Shown one piece after another: positions 1 to 13,800 of a stretch of DNA of 64,000 nt (positions are counted from its first letter, which is position 1; every line of letters begins with the position of its first letter). The DNA is taken from NCBI GenBank assembly GCA_009760855.2, contig WPIO01000023.1, positions 251,001 to 315,000 on the forward strand, written 5' to 3'. The stretch is from Cristatella mucedo (Eukaryota > Bryozoa > Phylactolaemata > Cristatellidae). The notes under the pieces are model-generated. The model saw only the letters and a list, made by a program, of their open reading frames with translations, did not search any database and was not told the DNA's origin. The position numbers and the translations under genes were made by a program.

Positions 1-1407
1 CAGCCGTAATCGCAATGTATTGATAGCTCTAACCACTGAACATGCTTTCTTTCCATCACATGTCAAGTGCCTCGAAAGAGATTGCAGAATAAGGATTGTA
101 GGATGCAGTGTGAGTTGCTCACACAAGCGAAAGTGCTCTTAGACGCGATACTGCAGCAATACCCTCGTGATGGTGTGGTTCTTTGGGTGGGTACTCTCAT
201 GGCTGCCTGAGGCGAACGTACGGCTACTCTGCTGGCGCTGTTCACGCTTTTGTGAGCTTGATTCCTCGGTCTTTCAGAAGCGTAGATAAGTAGGTAAGCT
301 GGCCGATGGGGGAGCACCCTCAGGGAAGAGGCATCAGGCGCCGGTGAGGGGAGTGAAGTGTAGGCATTCTAAGGGCACTGGAGTGAATGCTGGTAGACGA
401 CGACCTTTTGCCACATCTTAAGCAGCATCTGCACTGTCTGGTTTTCTGTCGGTCTTTGTGGCCTACGTCACCTACACGGTGCAACTGTTCTGGACCGGTA
501 CGCGGATGAAGTAGAGACCAGCACCATTCAACTTCTTGGCCAAGGCGTATGGAAGTGTAGACCAGGTGACCAAACAGAAATGCTTTCAGTAAGCAAGGCT
601 GGTAACTGTTGTGTGAACAGAGCTTCTCGGACAAGCGACGGAAAACAGACAGATGGTAAACGACTGTGTAGATGCTCGTATATCGTCCATCAATTTAATG
701 AACAGGAAAGTAGTGGATAGAAATCGGAGGCTTTACTGGCGATGCTGCTTTAGCGGCATAGAGTCGGTTTGTCGGCATAGCCAATGCTGAGCAGATAGGG
801 GCCTGACTAATTAATAAGCGCCGTTTTCTGTCTTTGCATTTCTTTGCCTTTGCTCAAAAAAATCGAGCGAGACCCCTCGAGAGTATGTATGTATGTATGT
901 ATGTATGTATGTATGTATGTATGTATGTATGTATGTATGTATGTATGTATGTATGTATGTAGTGTGCACCACCCACACGAGGTGGTGGTAGTGGTCCTAG
1001 TCGTCGTGGCTGTGGCAGGAGAGGCAGCAGCTGCTGCTCTGACGAGGGGCGCCATGTTGTGACGTACTATAGTAGTGGCGAGCTTGCTCAGCCACCACTG
1101 AGTTGCACGGCAAACTGCGACGTTGACCGGGGTGGCAGAGGAGCAGGGACTCGGTGCTCGTGCGTGCGCTGCTACTCTGCCGAGCTCTTGCACGCTTGAG
1201 CCAGCACGACCGACAAGCACCCAGTAGTGCATCTGTTCGTCTGTCTGTGTCGTGTAGCGCGTGCTCTTTATTCGCCTTGACTTTACATCGTTCCAGCTTT
1301 TAGCCGTCGGTAGCTCGTTGGATGTGGCACGTTCTTTGCATGCTTCGTGTCGGGTCAGCTTGAGCCAGCTTACTGATTGGCGTAGCCACTGTCTCGCTCA
1401 CGTTTAG
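1..1407. other. Non-coding stretch before the first traced exon
   Basis: Apart from the GTAT repeat I see no exon or known element. Presumably intron of the receptor gene. A - strand ORF at 320-634 has no recognisable similarity. Confidence 0.5.
884..960. repeat. (GTAT)n microsatellite
   Basis: About 19 uninterrupted GTAT units. Confidence 0.97.
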
Positions 1408-1592
1408 GCGGTGCTATAAGCGCGTGTCTGGTGGCAACCACTGGCCAGCCGCTTGCACTTGGCTACATGAGGGCCGAGCCCACTAGCTCTGGTGACGGGT
1501 CGGTGCTGGTCAGCTTGACCAACGGCAGTGCCTGTCCGGACGGACCTGGACGGATACAGTCCAAGATCAAGCTATTCTGCTCTCAAGTAGAG
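1408..1592 (+). CDS. IGF2R: CI-MPR exon: middle of a repeat (first in window)
   Basis: Acceptor tttag before 1408 and donor GAG|gtgaga after 1592. The frame starts with two bases of a split codon and ends in phase 0. It encodes an A-C-L-V strand, LTNGSACPDG and the I-K-L-F-C-S-Q strand, the central part of a CI-MPR repeat. The preceding exon, with the YDL segment, was not found in bases 1-1407 and is probably upstream. Confidence 0.75.
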
Positions 1593-4500
1593 GTGAGAAG
1601 CCGATGCTGTGTCGTCGATGAGTGCATCATCTGTGATGACCTGCTCAGATGCCGAGCACGTGGCAAACCGTGATGATTGCTTTTTTAGCAGTGACCTAGG
1701 AGCCGTCAAGTGCTTCTGCTGTCTGACTGGCAAGCTGCTGCAGTCGATGTAGAAATGTGCCTGCCTTCGGTTAGCACAGCCTCCTCGGCTGTAGCCGTAT
1801 GAGCAGCAACCGATTATTTATGCGATTGGCCAATCATCGGCAAGCAGTCGAAGAGTAACTTCGTGTCAATCCCGTCTCTTGGTGGCACAGTGTAGCACTA
1901 CTACTGCCAAGTGGTGATGACTGGGAGTGGTTAGTCGTTTGCAGAACTGCTAGCCCCGGAAAACGAGTTTCCTGGACCTTGGTTGGTGATCGGAAGTCAC
2001 CTGTTCATCTGCATGGCTGGCCGGACAATATTCGTCTCAATTTCCTTCAAGTGTGTAGATGACTCATAGAGGTCTTGGTGGCACAATTTTAAATGGCTTT
2101 TGGCAAAGCTGTATTCACCTCTTTTTGCTGTTAAACATCGTTCGGCTGCCCTCTCTTTGCAGCTGAAGAGAGCTGTGCAAGTCCGGTTGTATTCAGTTTC
2201 AGGCCTTCTGCTTGGTCATAGGGGCCCATAGTTTATTGCTCCGTGGCCCCCTTCCTTACCCATCGCGTTGTGCACTCATCACATATCCGTCAGCCATTAC
2301 TGTGTTACACAGTAAAAGGGACAGTGGTTGTGCGATGTGAATCGATCGACTAGCTATTTAAGATTCTCGTGAGCACTTCTGTCCTCCGGAGTTTCAAATT
2401 TCACTCCTGACACTCGGCTGCCATATTGCCAAGTTCAGTCTATAGAGGTGGATATAATAACAATAATGTTCAGGGATTTGCTGTGCATAGTTGCTGCTGA
2501 GACGGCAAGGGGGCACTTAGAGCAGCAGAGGAGCCGCATAGTGTATGCACTCTTTTAGCAGCAAATACAGAGCAGCAGAAAATACTAGAGTGTGGCAAGT
2601 GTGGACCCGGAGAAAAAAATATAGCAAGCTAAGCACAGTACGATGGAACTGCTTTGCAGGTGATGTTATGTTAGTCACATACCTGCTTGGCATTGCTGGT
2701 GATCTTAGTAACAAAGGACTTTCTGGTATTTTCTGCTTGAAGTCGGCTCACCTCATTTGCCCATGCCGACTGCAGATGTCGCTGCTACGAATTGTGCATA
2801 TACAGCCGCAGGCCAGCCGCCATTTATAGCCAAGGATATTTGGGATTCAGTTAAGCAAAAACAAAAAAGCTCATGTCACTCTGTTATGGCTCTTCTTTTG
2901 CGTGGCCATGCCAGTGCGTCTGAGGGCCCAGACTGACCTCGAGCATCGCTACACTTGCCACTTGCAAAGAACTTTGTTGCGTGAAAGAACAGCACAAATG
3001 CCAGCTCCTTGTGGTGCCAGCCAACAGTACACTTGGAGCGCCCTATGTATGGCCTCCTATGTGGAGGCCACCTGTGTAGCCGGTGTTTGGTTTTTAACTG
3101 GCCTGGCAAATACAAGGTCATGTAAAATTGCATCTGCAGACTGGTAGAATTAATCCCAAAAGTGAACAAGGGTCAGAATGAGTATGTAGTGCTGCAGGGG
3201 CAGCTTGTGTGGGTGTCTGTTAGCGTCCGCAGTTTCATAGGTGTTAATCATGCTTGTGTGTGTTTGCTACCACATGTCTGCATGCATTGTGAGCATGCAT
3301 ATGTTTTCTGCAGGCTCATGTTGCTTGGTGGGTCCCCACTCCACCAGTGCCACGGGTTTGCCATTGAAGACCGTGTCATTTAGGGTCCTGCATCATGCAA
3401 TAGCAAGTAATGCCTGCTGACCTCCGGTGAGCTACTTCGGCTGTGTCTGTTAACTGTGTCAGATGCATACCTGCATGTACTTGACAGCCATGAAGCAAGG
3501 AGTAGCAGCCGTTCAAGCTTTGATGGACGTAAGCAGGGTGGTAGACACGAACGCTCTTCTCTCTCATAGCCTTAATTGTCAGCCCTCGCAGTAAAGGTGG
3601 CGTCAGGGAAGGGCCCCTCCCCCCTGCCTACCACCCACCTGTCGCTGGTCAGCTGCCACTGGTCAGCAGGCATTGCAAGAACATAAAAGGTTCTTGCTCG
3701 TGCTCTTTAGTGTCAATCGTCCTGCTGAATACTGGTAGCTATGTAGCTCACCACTTCAGTGCAACAGTCAAGTCTCTCTGAGCTGCATAGAATTTCAAAA
3801 TTTGGTTTTGCTTAGACTGGTGCGTGGAAAAATGCCTACACGAAAAAATATTCTCAGCACTAATCACCTTCGCTTTACGAGTTGGCATAGCAGCATTGGT
3901 ATCAGAACTGTAATTTCTTACTATCGATTACTGCATAATGTACACACTGTCTTAACTAGGTTTTTGTTAAAAGATGTTATTATGTGACTCAGAAATTGGA
4001 AAACCTGCTGCTCAAAATTGGCTCCGCTGAATCAGCAGGAATCCTGCATAATCCAGATGTTATGTTCCAAAGTTACCTTTCATTAGATGACCACATCAGC
4101 TCCACAGTCAAGTCTGCCTACTTTCAGCTACATAACATTGCTAAAATTCGGGCTTGTTCAGACAGGAATACCACATCTAAATTGGTCCCTGTATTTGTGA
4201 CACCCCGTCTCGACTTCTGTAACTCACTGCTTGCTGGTCTACCGGCCTGTGCAATCAGGTGCTTACAGCTGGTGCTAAACTCTGCAGCTAGGCTCATCTG
4301 TCGTGAACGTCGCAATTGCTACATCACACCACTTCTTGCCGACCTGCACTGGCTCCCAATCAAGCAGCGCATCGACTTCAATGTTCTGTCACTTGTATCT
4401 CCATTCTATGGCTCCAGCCCACCTATCAGAATTATTCCCCCACTAGGCGAAGAATCTTACAACCCACTGTTCTGACTCGAATCTTTGAACTATACCTCGG

Positions 4501-4800
4501 TACATACCTCAAAACCGTTGGAGACCATGCCTTTAGTTCCTATGCTCCCAAAGCCTGGAACTCACTACCGATGCACTTCACAACGTTCCTTGACATGACG
4601 GCATTTGAAAAGAAGCTTAAAGCGCACCTGTTTATTACAGCATTTGGTGGGTCTTTGTGATTCGTCCTTCGTCTATGCATGTACCTGCTTACACTATGCC
4701 TGCTGGTTGAGGATGTTACCACCAAATATTTGGTCATGCTTTATATGCAGCATCTGTAAAGTGCCTAGAGAGAGAGAGATTCAGTTCTCTGTGTGTGCTG

Positions 4801-4834
<34 letters not shown>

Positions 4835-7800
4835 CATCGATACGCATGGTCGGAGCAGCACAAAGCCTTTCAATTCGCCCTTATAACCTGCATGTAGTGA
4901 TGAATAGCAAAATGTGAATGCTTCCATTCATTTATTATCCAATACAATGCTCAGAAATTACTGGTTTGCTATCACTGTGACTATCCTGACCCATAAAGTG
5001 AAGGCGATTGACCGATGCGTGATGCGTGGTAATTTTTCCTATCACGTTTAGATTAGGGTACTATAGCAAAATTTTGTGACATCTTGTCTAGTGTTCAGTT
5101 ACTCTCTCATGGCATGTCTTCTGCCTCAGCAATAGGATGCGTACAGTTGGTGCAAAGCTAGGCTTGTCTGTCTCGAACGTCATAGCTGAAGCATTATACC
5201 ACTATCCACCGGCCTGCGGCTAGCTTCTAATCAAGCCTTTATCTGCTTCCATGGTCTTGTTACTCACGATTATTAGGTCCCATCATTCTCTACCTTTGGC
5301 TTACTTTTTTTAAATACTCGTATCCCACGGTACCACTCTGTCCTATGTCTCTGGTTGTTTGGCCATGCCTGCCACTAACCAACCTTAAATGATCTGAATG
5401 CAGCACCGACAGATCTAATGCACCTACTGCCTAACTCACTGCCTGTCGATGTTTTGGTCTCAGTGGTGGCCGAGCCGAGTATGATGGCTAGCCCCCCCCC
5501 CCCTTGCTGAGGCTGGTACATAGCCAGTGGGCAGGTAATGAGTAGGCCACCGGCATTAGAGTAGAAACCTGTATAGAGACTGGCTACCAGTATGACACGC
5601 GAACAGATCCAGCAGGCCTCCCGCTCAATCGTCAGATCCATTTAGACGTAGGCGCCTCCCCTGAAGAAGCCCGTGAAATATGATATCACTTTTATGCTAA
5701 CGGTACTCAGCTATATTTGTCATTCAAACCGTCGGAACCTGCTGCAGCAACTGGTAAACTGGATGCATGCCTTACCGACATTCGATCCTGGATGTAGGGA
5801 AACTTCTTGAAACTAAATGACGATAAAACCGTATTGCTGCTCATAGGACAACCTAAGCATGTGGCTGGATTAGAAGGCTTTGCTCTTCTCTAATAGGTGA
5901 TGCTGTTGTGCAACCCTTGCCACATGCTTGAAATTTAGGTGTCGTTTTCGACAGCTGCCTAAGTTTTAAAGGCTTCATTCAGAAGACTGCTTCTATAGCT
6001 AGCCATCACATCCGATCCCTATCTAAGATTAGGAGCTGTCTTCCACAGTGGCTTGCAAAAAATTAAATAGCTCCTTAGCTCTGTCTCGGCCTGATTATTG
6101 TAATTTCCTTTTGCTGGGCTACCAAAGAAAGCAACTAGGCCACTGCAGCTGGCTATGAAAATGGCTGCAAGGCTAACCTTCAAGTCCCAAAAGTTTGACC
6201 ACGCATCTCCTTTGCTAAAAAAAAAGCTTGGATGGCTGCCGGTTGATAAACAGATACAGAGCAAAGTTCTTACGCTGACGTACAAGGCCCTCCACGGCTG
6301 GGCTCCTTCGTACCTAGCTGAACTGCTGCACCAGTTTCAGCTTCTTCGTGCCCTCGGGTCCTGTATGGACAATAAATTAGCTGTTTCATTACTCCGCTTA
6401 AAGACCGTTGGCGACAGAAGCTTTAGCTCTGCAGGTCCTAGACTGTGGAACTCGCTTCCACAATTTTTACGAAACGACAACTACTCTCCTGCTGCCGACT
6501 GTGGCTCATCCTTTTCAGCAGTCCTGAGGTGCTACTTCCATGCTACTCACTATCCCAACTGCTCTCATGACTCTGCTATGCTTCCTACTTTCTCTTTGTT
6601 GTGTGAGACGAAGTCTGTTGGCTACCAAATAAATGCATACCAAAAGCCGTCTAGGCTGTGAGTGAACTAAGCAGAACTATCCTGCATAACACCCACATAG
6701 TCCTAATGACTTAGTGGAGTTACAGACGGAGAAGGTGACTAAGCTCCACTAAGCATCGGCTATCAGTTCAATGCGGGCGACTCCCAGTAGCTGTACTGAT
6801 TATTCGAGCCGTTAGAATCAAGTGAAGTTGAAATGAGATAAAGATAGGTAAAGGTAAACCTAACGTCCACCTAGCAGGCATTCGGTTCTGGATGTCGGCC
6901 GATTTGCTGAAACTTGGCAGCAATAAAAGAAAGCTTTTAAAAGGAAACCCTAAATGTAAGCGTTCGATTAAGTGACTTTGCTCTCCTAGTTAAAGGTGCC
7001 ATGGTGCACCATCGCCGAGTGCACGTTTTGTGTCCTCTGTGACAGCTGCTTGACTATTAAAAGCTTCTTCCAAAGACACCTCGGCAGCTGGTCGATGTGT
7101 TCCTATGCAAAAAGCATCATCAGTCGGTGACGAATATGGCCCCTATGTTGATCTTCAATTATCGATTGATCAGTGGATTTGGAACAAAACGCTGGCATTG
7201 ACCCAGAAGGCCTGCCATGCTGCTCCATGCCTGGCTGAACTAATGCACCAGTTTCATCCCCATTCATTCTCATCTTGCCTCCTCCTTCACTTCTTCTTCC
7301 TTGTGCCCCAGGTCCTCTCGGGATAATAACTAAGCTACTTCATTCTTTAATTTGAGGGCTTTTGGCTGAAGAGTGATTCGTTCTGCCTATCCTGGACTGT
7401 CTAGACTATCCTAGACGGTACCAAACTCTTACAACGTGCTGTCGACTCTGGCACGCTCTCTCCAGCCGTCCTATACTGCTGCTACTTCCTTGAGCATCTT
7501 CCTGGCTCAGCCACGCTCTTGCATTCTTCTTGTTGCACGAGCTCTAAAGTATTAGGATGGTCACTTGTGATGAACCGCAAGCCGTTGACATTGCACCATG
7601 ACTTGGCTAGCCCCTCGCAGGACCGGGCCGGTGCCAAGGCATAACGTCAGGGTATGGGCAGGCAGCTTCAGTAAAATCGATGCAATCTAATTAGTTCGCC
7701 CTTTCATTTTTGCCCAGCGATGAAGATGAAAATCGGTAGCCAGCCGCTGTGTGGTAGCCTGTGGGAATAGTGGCTTTGCTCTAGCTACACAGTCAAAGGG

Positions 7801-10800
7801 GGTGGCTCCTATGCATCTGCTAACCAGAATGCCTGCACCGTGTGACACTTGACTGCTCGTGAATGCCTTCATTATTTGAGACTGAGTGCCGAGCAAGCTG
7901 TATCAGTGGTGGCAGCCACAACTGCTTTCCAGTGCCGATCCTCGGCAGTGAAGCTGTGGTCTAAAGCCGAGCTTCGGCTCGACCTACCGAGACATGTGGT
8001 CGGTTCGTGATCCACCTGCACTTTTGTCGGCCGGCATCGAGTGCCACGGCAGACTGGGGGGCTGGGTGCAAATCCAGAGTTGCCATTCTCACCCTGCAGC
8101 GTGTAGGCACTCGATCCTCAAATACTCCCTGCTCTGCTTTGCTTTGCAGGCCCCATGCCACCCACGAATAAGTGCTCATAACTGACTATGCTGGTGCCTG
8201 AGCACCAGGACTCTGTGCATCCTGTCCACGAAAAACTGCCTAAGCTTTTTATGAGCTACGTAGAAAACTTTCCGGGGTTTCACACAATCGTCGTGGTTTC
8301 TGAGTTACAGATGGAGATGCATCCCTGCATTCCAGTTGAACAGTAGCACTTACAGCTTCAGCAACGATTTCTTTTTAAGGATTGGTGCAGTTTGCAGCCT
8401 GTGCAGCTCTAAACTAATTCCAGATGGTGTGTGTGCGTGTGCACGTGCATGGCGGATGAGCCATCTTTGATGGCTAATCATGGGATTTTAACTTGCTTGT
8501 AACTTTCATTTTTTCATATGTGCTACTTGATTGGCCTTTCTGCATTACCGTGGCGTTAAGTGCTTAATGAGAAGCTGCTGTCACGTCAACAAACGTCTGT
8601 GAGCTTATTTTCTGCGATTGTGGACACATGGAGCAAAACTTGTTATCCTTCCGAAATCGGAAATAAATTAGCGCTGTGTGGTATAACCAGAGCTGAACTC
8701 ACATTTTAAATTTCATTCTGACCCATGAAGTATTGGCTACGTTATGAAATTTACAAGGCCTCGAAGCTACACTGAAAATGAATCTGAATAAAAGTCATAA
8801 GCATGCACCTCAATAAGCGTCACACATGAACCTCGATCGATCAAAGTTCAACAAGTTGAGACGCAAGTCTCATATGATACTGAGATCGGCTGTAGCTATG
8901 TTTTTGACATTCCGACTCAGTGAGAGGGAAACTGCTGGCAGGAGGAGCCTATCCTTAGGGGTAATAAATGAGCAATCTTGGTGATCAATATACTGTGCCT
9001 TGTGCCATAGCCCACGTCCCAATCTGGGGCAAAAAAGTGTCAAACCATGGCATGTTTTTCTTGAGTTATGGAGATCTCTGGCATGTCTACTTTTTTGTTT
9101 ATTTCAAGTTATATTCTATCTCAGTGTTTATATGGATGGTGAGGCTTACCTTGACTGCCATTTAAGCACAACGCTTATTTCATGAAATAGTTTTGAAAGT
9201 GTCTAGTTAATTTTGTTTCTTCCATTTTAAGGCTGGTCCTAAATTTTACTCGAAAACTGGCTGTGAATACACGTTCTACTGGAATACTCCTCAAGCTTGT
9301 CCAATTAAGGTAAGTCTCCGGCTGCTCATCTGCTATGGCTTAACGTTTTTGCTAGGAAAATGTTGATGTGTGTAAAATGTCACAGACATCTATTATTGTG
9401 GTTAGCAAGATATATGCATTCTCAGTTTGACATGGCAAGCTGCTTTGCTTCTGCATTTTCTGCCATCCTTGGTGCAATGGGTAGTCATATCCATTATTTT
9501 TTGGGCGCACTAGATAAGTTATTATGAATCTTGCCTCTGGCGTCAAAGGCTGTAATCTTGACTCGTGGGGATGGTTCGAAATATTCTTTTTTTCTTTAAT
9601 AATAATAATAAAAATAATGACTTTTCATAGACAAGTACTGTAAAATTTATGCTCTGGTGTTTTACAATTTACAGCATGAAATTCAATAACTAAGGGTTAA
9701 GAATATGCACGGTATTCATGTTCAGACAAACATGCAAAAGTGGGCAAGTATCATGCTTAGACCCACATGCTCGCTAGCAAACACTCAGGACTACCGATTA
9801 AGTATCCTAGTTTAGTAACATGCACTTATTCATGCACAGGTATGCACGCAAAGCACGCAGGAACAAAAAGTTCTCTGAAGCCAAGGACGAGCTTTGCTGG
9901 AACAGATGAGTCTTCCGGTGAGACTCGCGTCGTACAAGGTCAACCCAGGTAGTGAAAGAAGCTGGAAACGAGTTCTAGACTTTCGATGCCTACGAACTGA
10001 AGGTGCAATGACCAAAAGATTTTGATGTAGTACGAGGAACTTTGGGGAGGAGCAGATGGTGCAAGAGCACAGTGAAAAAGCAAGAAGGTCGGATATGTAG
10101 GCTGGTGCAAGCAAGTGAATTGACCTGTAAGCCAGACTGGGAATCGTGAAATCGATTTGAGGCTTTATAAGAAGCCAGTGAAGCTCAGACAAAAGTGGTT
10201 TGCTGTGGCAGCAGTACCTTTTCCGACAGGTCGACTTGGCAGTCGAGGCGTTTTACTCATCCAGCCACAAGTCCTTTTTGAACAGTATGCCGAGATTATG
10301 GGCAGACGTTGTTGGAGTGATGCTAGGTGAACCCATCTTGAGTGTGAGGTTTTTGATCTCGAGAGTGTTACCAGCCTTACCCATTACTAATAGGTTGATC
10401 TTAGCATCGTTGAGCCTCAGAAAATTTCTGGCCATCCCTGGGCAACTGTCGTCAATGCAGACTGCAAGGAAATTAAATGAGCCAGCTGGGAAGCAAAGCT
10501 AAGACTAGTCGAAGGCGAGATGGAAGTGCTAAATATGTAGTATTATATGGCTGCAATCGGTTGCCTTAGCAGACCGACTATTGTTAACATGCTTGCATCA
10601 TTGCGGCCGCTTCCTCTTGCATCATCAGTTCTCGATGCCCTTTGCCTCGATGCTCCTTTCGATGTTTTGGTATCTCCTCTATCGATATTTCGACTGCTCT
10701 GGTCAGTTTTCTTGCTAGAACGTTATCAGTGCACACTCTAGTTGTGCATGCAATTCTGCTTATCCAGAAGTTCAAGTAGTGCCATAGCAGTGAAACCTGC

Positions 10801-13800
10801 TGGTACGCTGCATTGCTTTGTATCCGGCTCTAAGATGTGTCCGCCGTTGGCCAGTGTTAAACCCCTGTCGTTGATAAAAGCAGTCAGCAGCTGAGTAGCA
10901 CACAACCGAAGCACCTTGCTTTTCAGACACGAGTAGGCAGCAACTGTTCGGTGTTTGATCCTATTCGTGGCATACGTTACGACCTGTCATCCCTTCGTAA
11001 AGACACTGGCCACTACAGTATGACGGTGGGAAAGTACACGTATTTGGTCAACATATGTGGTGGAATCGGTGTTGGCGGTGCCACTGGAAGTGGCCTGTGC
11101 AGTGCCTCGACCGGTGTGTGCCAGAAGTCGACAGCCGGTACCGGCTTCGATGCTGGTAAGTGCCCCTGCCTCACTCACTCTCTTCTCTCCTCTCCTCTCC
11201 TCTCCTCTCCTCTCCTCTCCTCTCCTCTCCTCTCCCTCCCTCCCTCCCTCTCTCTCCCCCGGCTCTGTGCTGTCACTCTAAATTCGGCTGCCAGCTCACT
11301 TCGATCGGCAGACCCACGAGCTGTTTGGGTCGCGATGCTTTCTGTGTGGCGATGTCCTGTAGCTAGTTGCCTGCTGGAATGAAACATTCGGGAAGCCCGA
11401 GCCGAGTGACTCGCTGTCTGCATGCCCGGTTCGTCGAGTTCCACCGTGGCCGTTAGGAGCATCGAGAGGAAACTGTTCGAGTGGCTGTGCACAGAGAGCA
11501 CGAAAGCTGGCTCTGAGCAAAGTCACCTGCCCTTCCTCCAGAGCCAGCACCGAAGCAGCAGCTCGTGCGGTTTCTTTTCGGGCCAAGCAAACGGTCGTCG
11601 CTGCTGCTGCTGCGCTGCCGCCTCGACCGCGTGCACCGATGCGGCTTCGTCGTACGCGCGGTGCTAGGCCTCGCCAGACGCGACCGTCAGCCGGTGCGCT
11701 CTCGTGCAGAGCCATTCGTCGCGCCGAGTGCAGTTGCCCTCGTGGCAGCTGCTGCTGCAGCGGCCCTCCGTGCGCCGTCCTCGCTGCCGGCGTGCCGACC
11801 GGCGGGCAGATGGAGGCTCGCTGGCAGCGAGCACCACGAGCGCTGCTGCTATACGCGCTGCCCGTGCAGCTGCCAGGGTGGCAGCCTTGCCTAGTGGAGC
11901 AGCCGGGGACAGTGTGCCTTGTCGTTCATGCACGCGTCTCAGGCTGCCGTCGTCCGAACAGTACGGCCGAGCTCAATGTATGGGTACTTTAGCCAGCAGG
12001 CAGGCAGGCAGCCTGCCTGTCTGCCTGCCTGCAATAAGCTGGTGTGGTCGACTGTGGCAGCTCAGCTGGCTGCTAGCGCTGTCTAGGGGGGGGTGCTGCA
12101 AGCTAGCTGTAGTTGGTTGGTCGTGTTGGCTTGCAACCCCCTTGCCGATCGGCATTCGAGTGTTTGTTTGGCCCTGCATTTGGCAACATGCACAGATTCT
12201 TGTCGTGATGATGGCTAAACCAGTGTTCGACATGTATTTACGCCTGAGCTCACTGGCCGGGCAGAACTCCAGGCAGATCTCTGCTCCGGTGGTTGAACGT
12301 GTATATGTGTGCCTGTATTTCAGCATGCTAGTGTGTCAATTACTCGCCAAAGCCACGAAGACTAAGTGGGTTTTACATTGGAGTTTTATATAGGGAACTC
12401 AAACCTAAATCCACATTCTGTGCACACGCGTTAGCCATTGGACTTTGTCTTACTTGCCATCGAGAAAGTGAGAGGCTGAGTCAGGAGTGCAGTTGGGGAT
12501 AGTTTGAAAGTAGCAGCTCAGGACGGCTGGAAATTACACACCTGAACCGGTATCAGTAGTGAAGATAGCGTTTCGGGACAAGCGGATTTGACAGACTAAG
12601 ACTGCAGAGCAAGCATTTCCACCACTGAAGGTTTTAATTAAGTGAAAGAATGTGGCAGCTAATTGGTTGACCTGAAAGGACCTGGGGGACATGACTGGTT
12701 GAAACTGGTGCTATAGTTCAGCTGAGTATACAGGACCCAATCCGTGCCTTGTGGGTCAGAGCAAGAACTTGCTCTGTATCCGTTGATCAACCTTAGGCCA
12801 TCACTGTTCCTGTAGCAAAGTAGCCAGGTGATTGGCTTTCTTGGAATTCTTGACCAGCCTTGCAGTCATACGAATCTTTCTAGAGATTGACCTCGGCCTC
12901 ACTAAGGTCACCCTATTTAGACTTGCTTCCTGTACACATCGGCATCCTCTGCCGACATCCTTCAGGCAAGCACATCTTTTGTTGCTTCTTGTGCGAGTAG
13001 GCCTCTGCCTACCCGTGGATAGTTATTGTTGGGCACCTTATCTACTTCAAGGGTGAGATTTCCCTGGCCTCAGGCAGCGACACTGCTCTATGTTAAACGC
13101 GTGCCACCAGCCTGGGGGTCGGCTCTGCAGTCACTGGTCTTTTCTTAAATTTGTTATTGTTGACCTTTCTTATTCGGCCTTGTGTGAAGGCATCCTTACC
13201 GTGAACATGCCGGAAAGGCTCCTGATCGCACAATGGTGCAAGGTTTCTGCTCCAGTAATTTCATTGGCACACACAGTAGCAAAGAAGAAAGAGCGAGACA
13301 ATGACTATCAACTACAGAGGGATGGACAGGGGAAGAGAATTGACGGAGCGGAGTGGAGTTGAGCCTCTGCGAGGCTTGCAATGGGACAAAGGTTGGAGGC
13401 AGCTGAATGGGTAAAGCCTGAGTTGACATGCCTTGCTATCATTGATAGAACTACTCGGCTGTAGGGCACTAGAGCTACATCGATGTTGACATCTGACAAA
13501 GAGCTTGGTGATGAACTAGAAAAGGAAACACGGTTGGCATCATGCCAGGCGTGTAGTAAATAAGGAGCTGGTTGCATTGGATAGAAGTATAAATAAGGAG
13601 CTGGTTGCATTGGATAGAAGTAGAGAGCGGTGCCGCGACGAACCAGTGGCCATGGGAGAACGATGTGCTTGGCATGCAAAATCCAGCATGTCACCGGTTC
13701 CTACGTGGCAGCAAAGAAACAGATAGTCGCCCCCCCCCCCCTTGTGCTGAGCCCTCTGCCCACAATCAACTTCTGACCTGCTCTTGGCATAGCACCGCCT

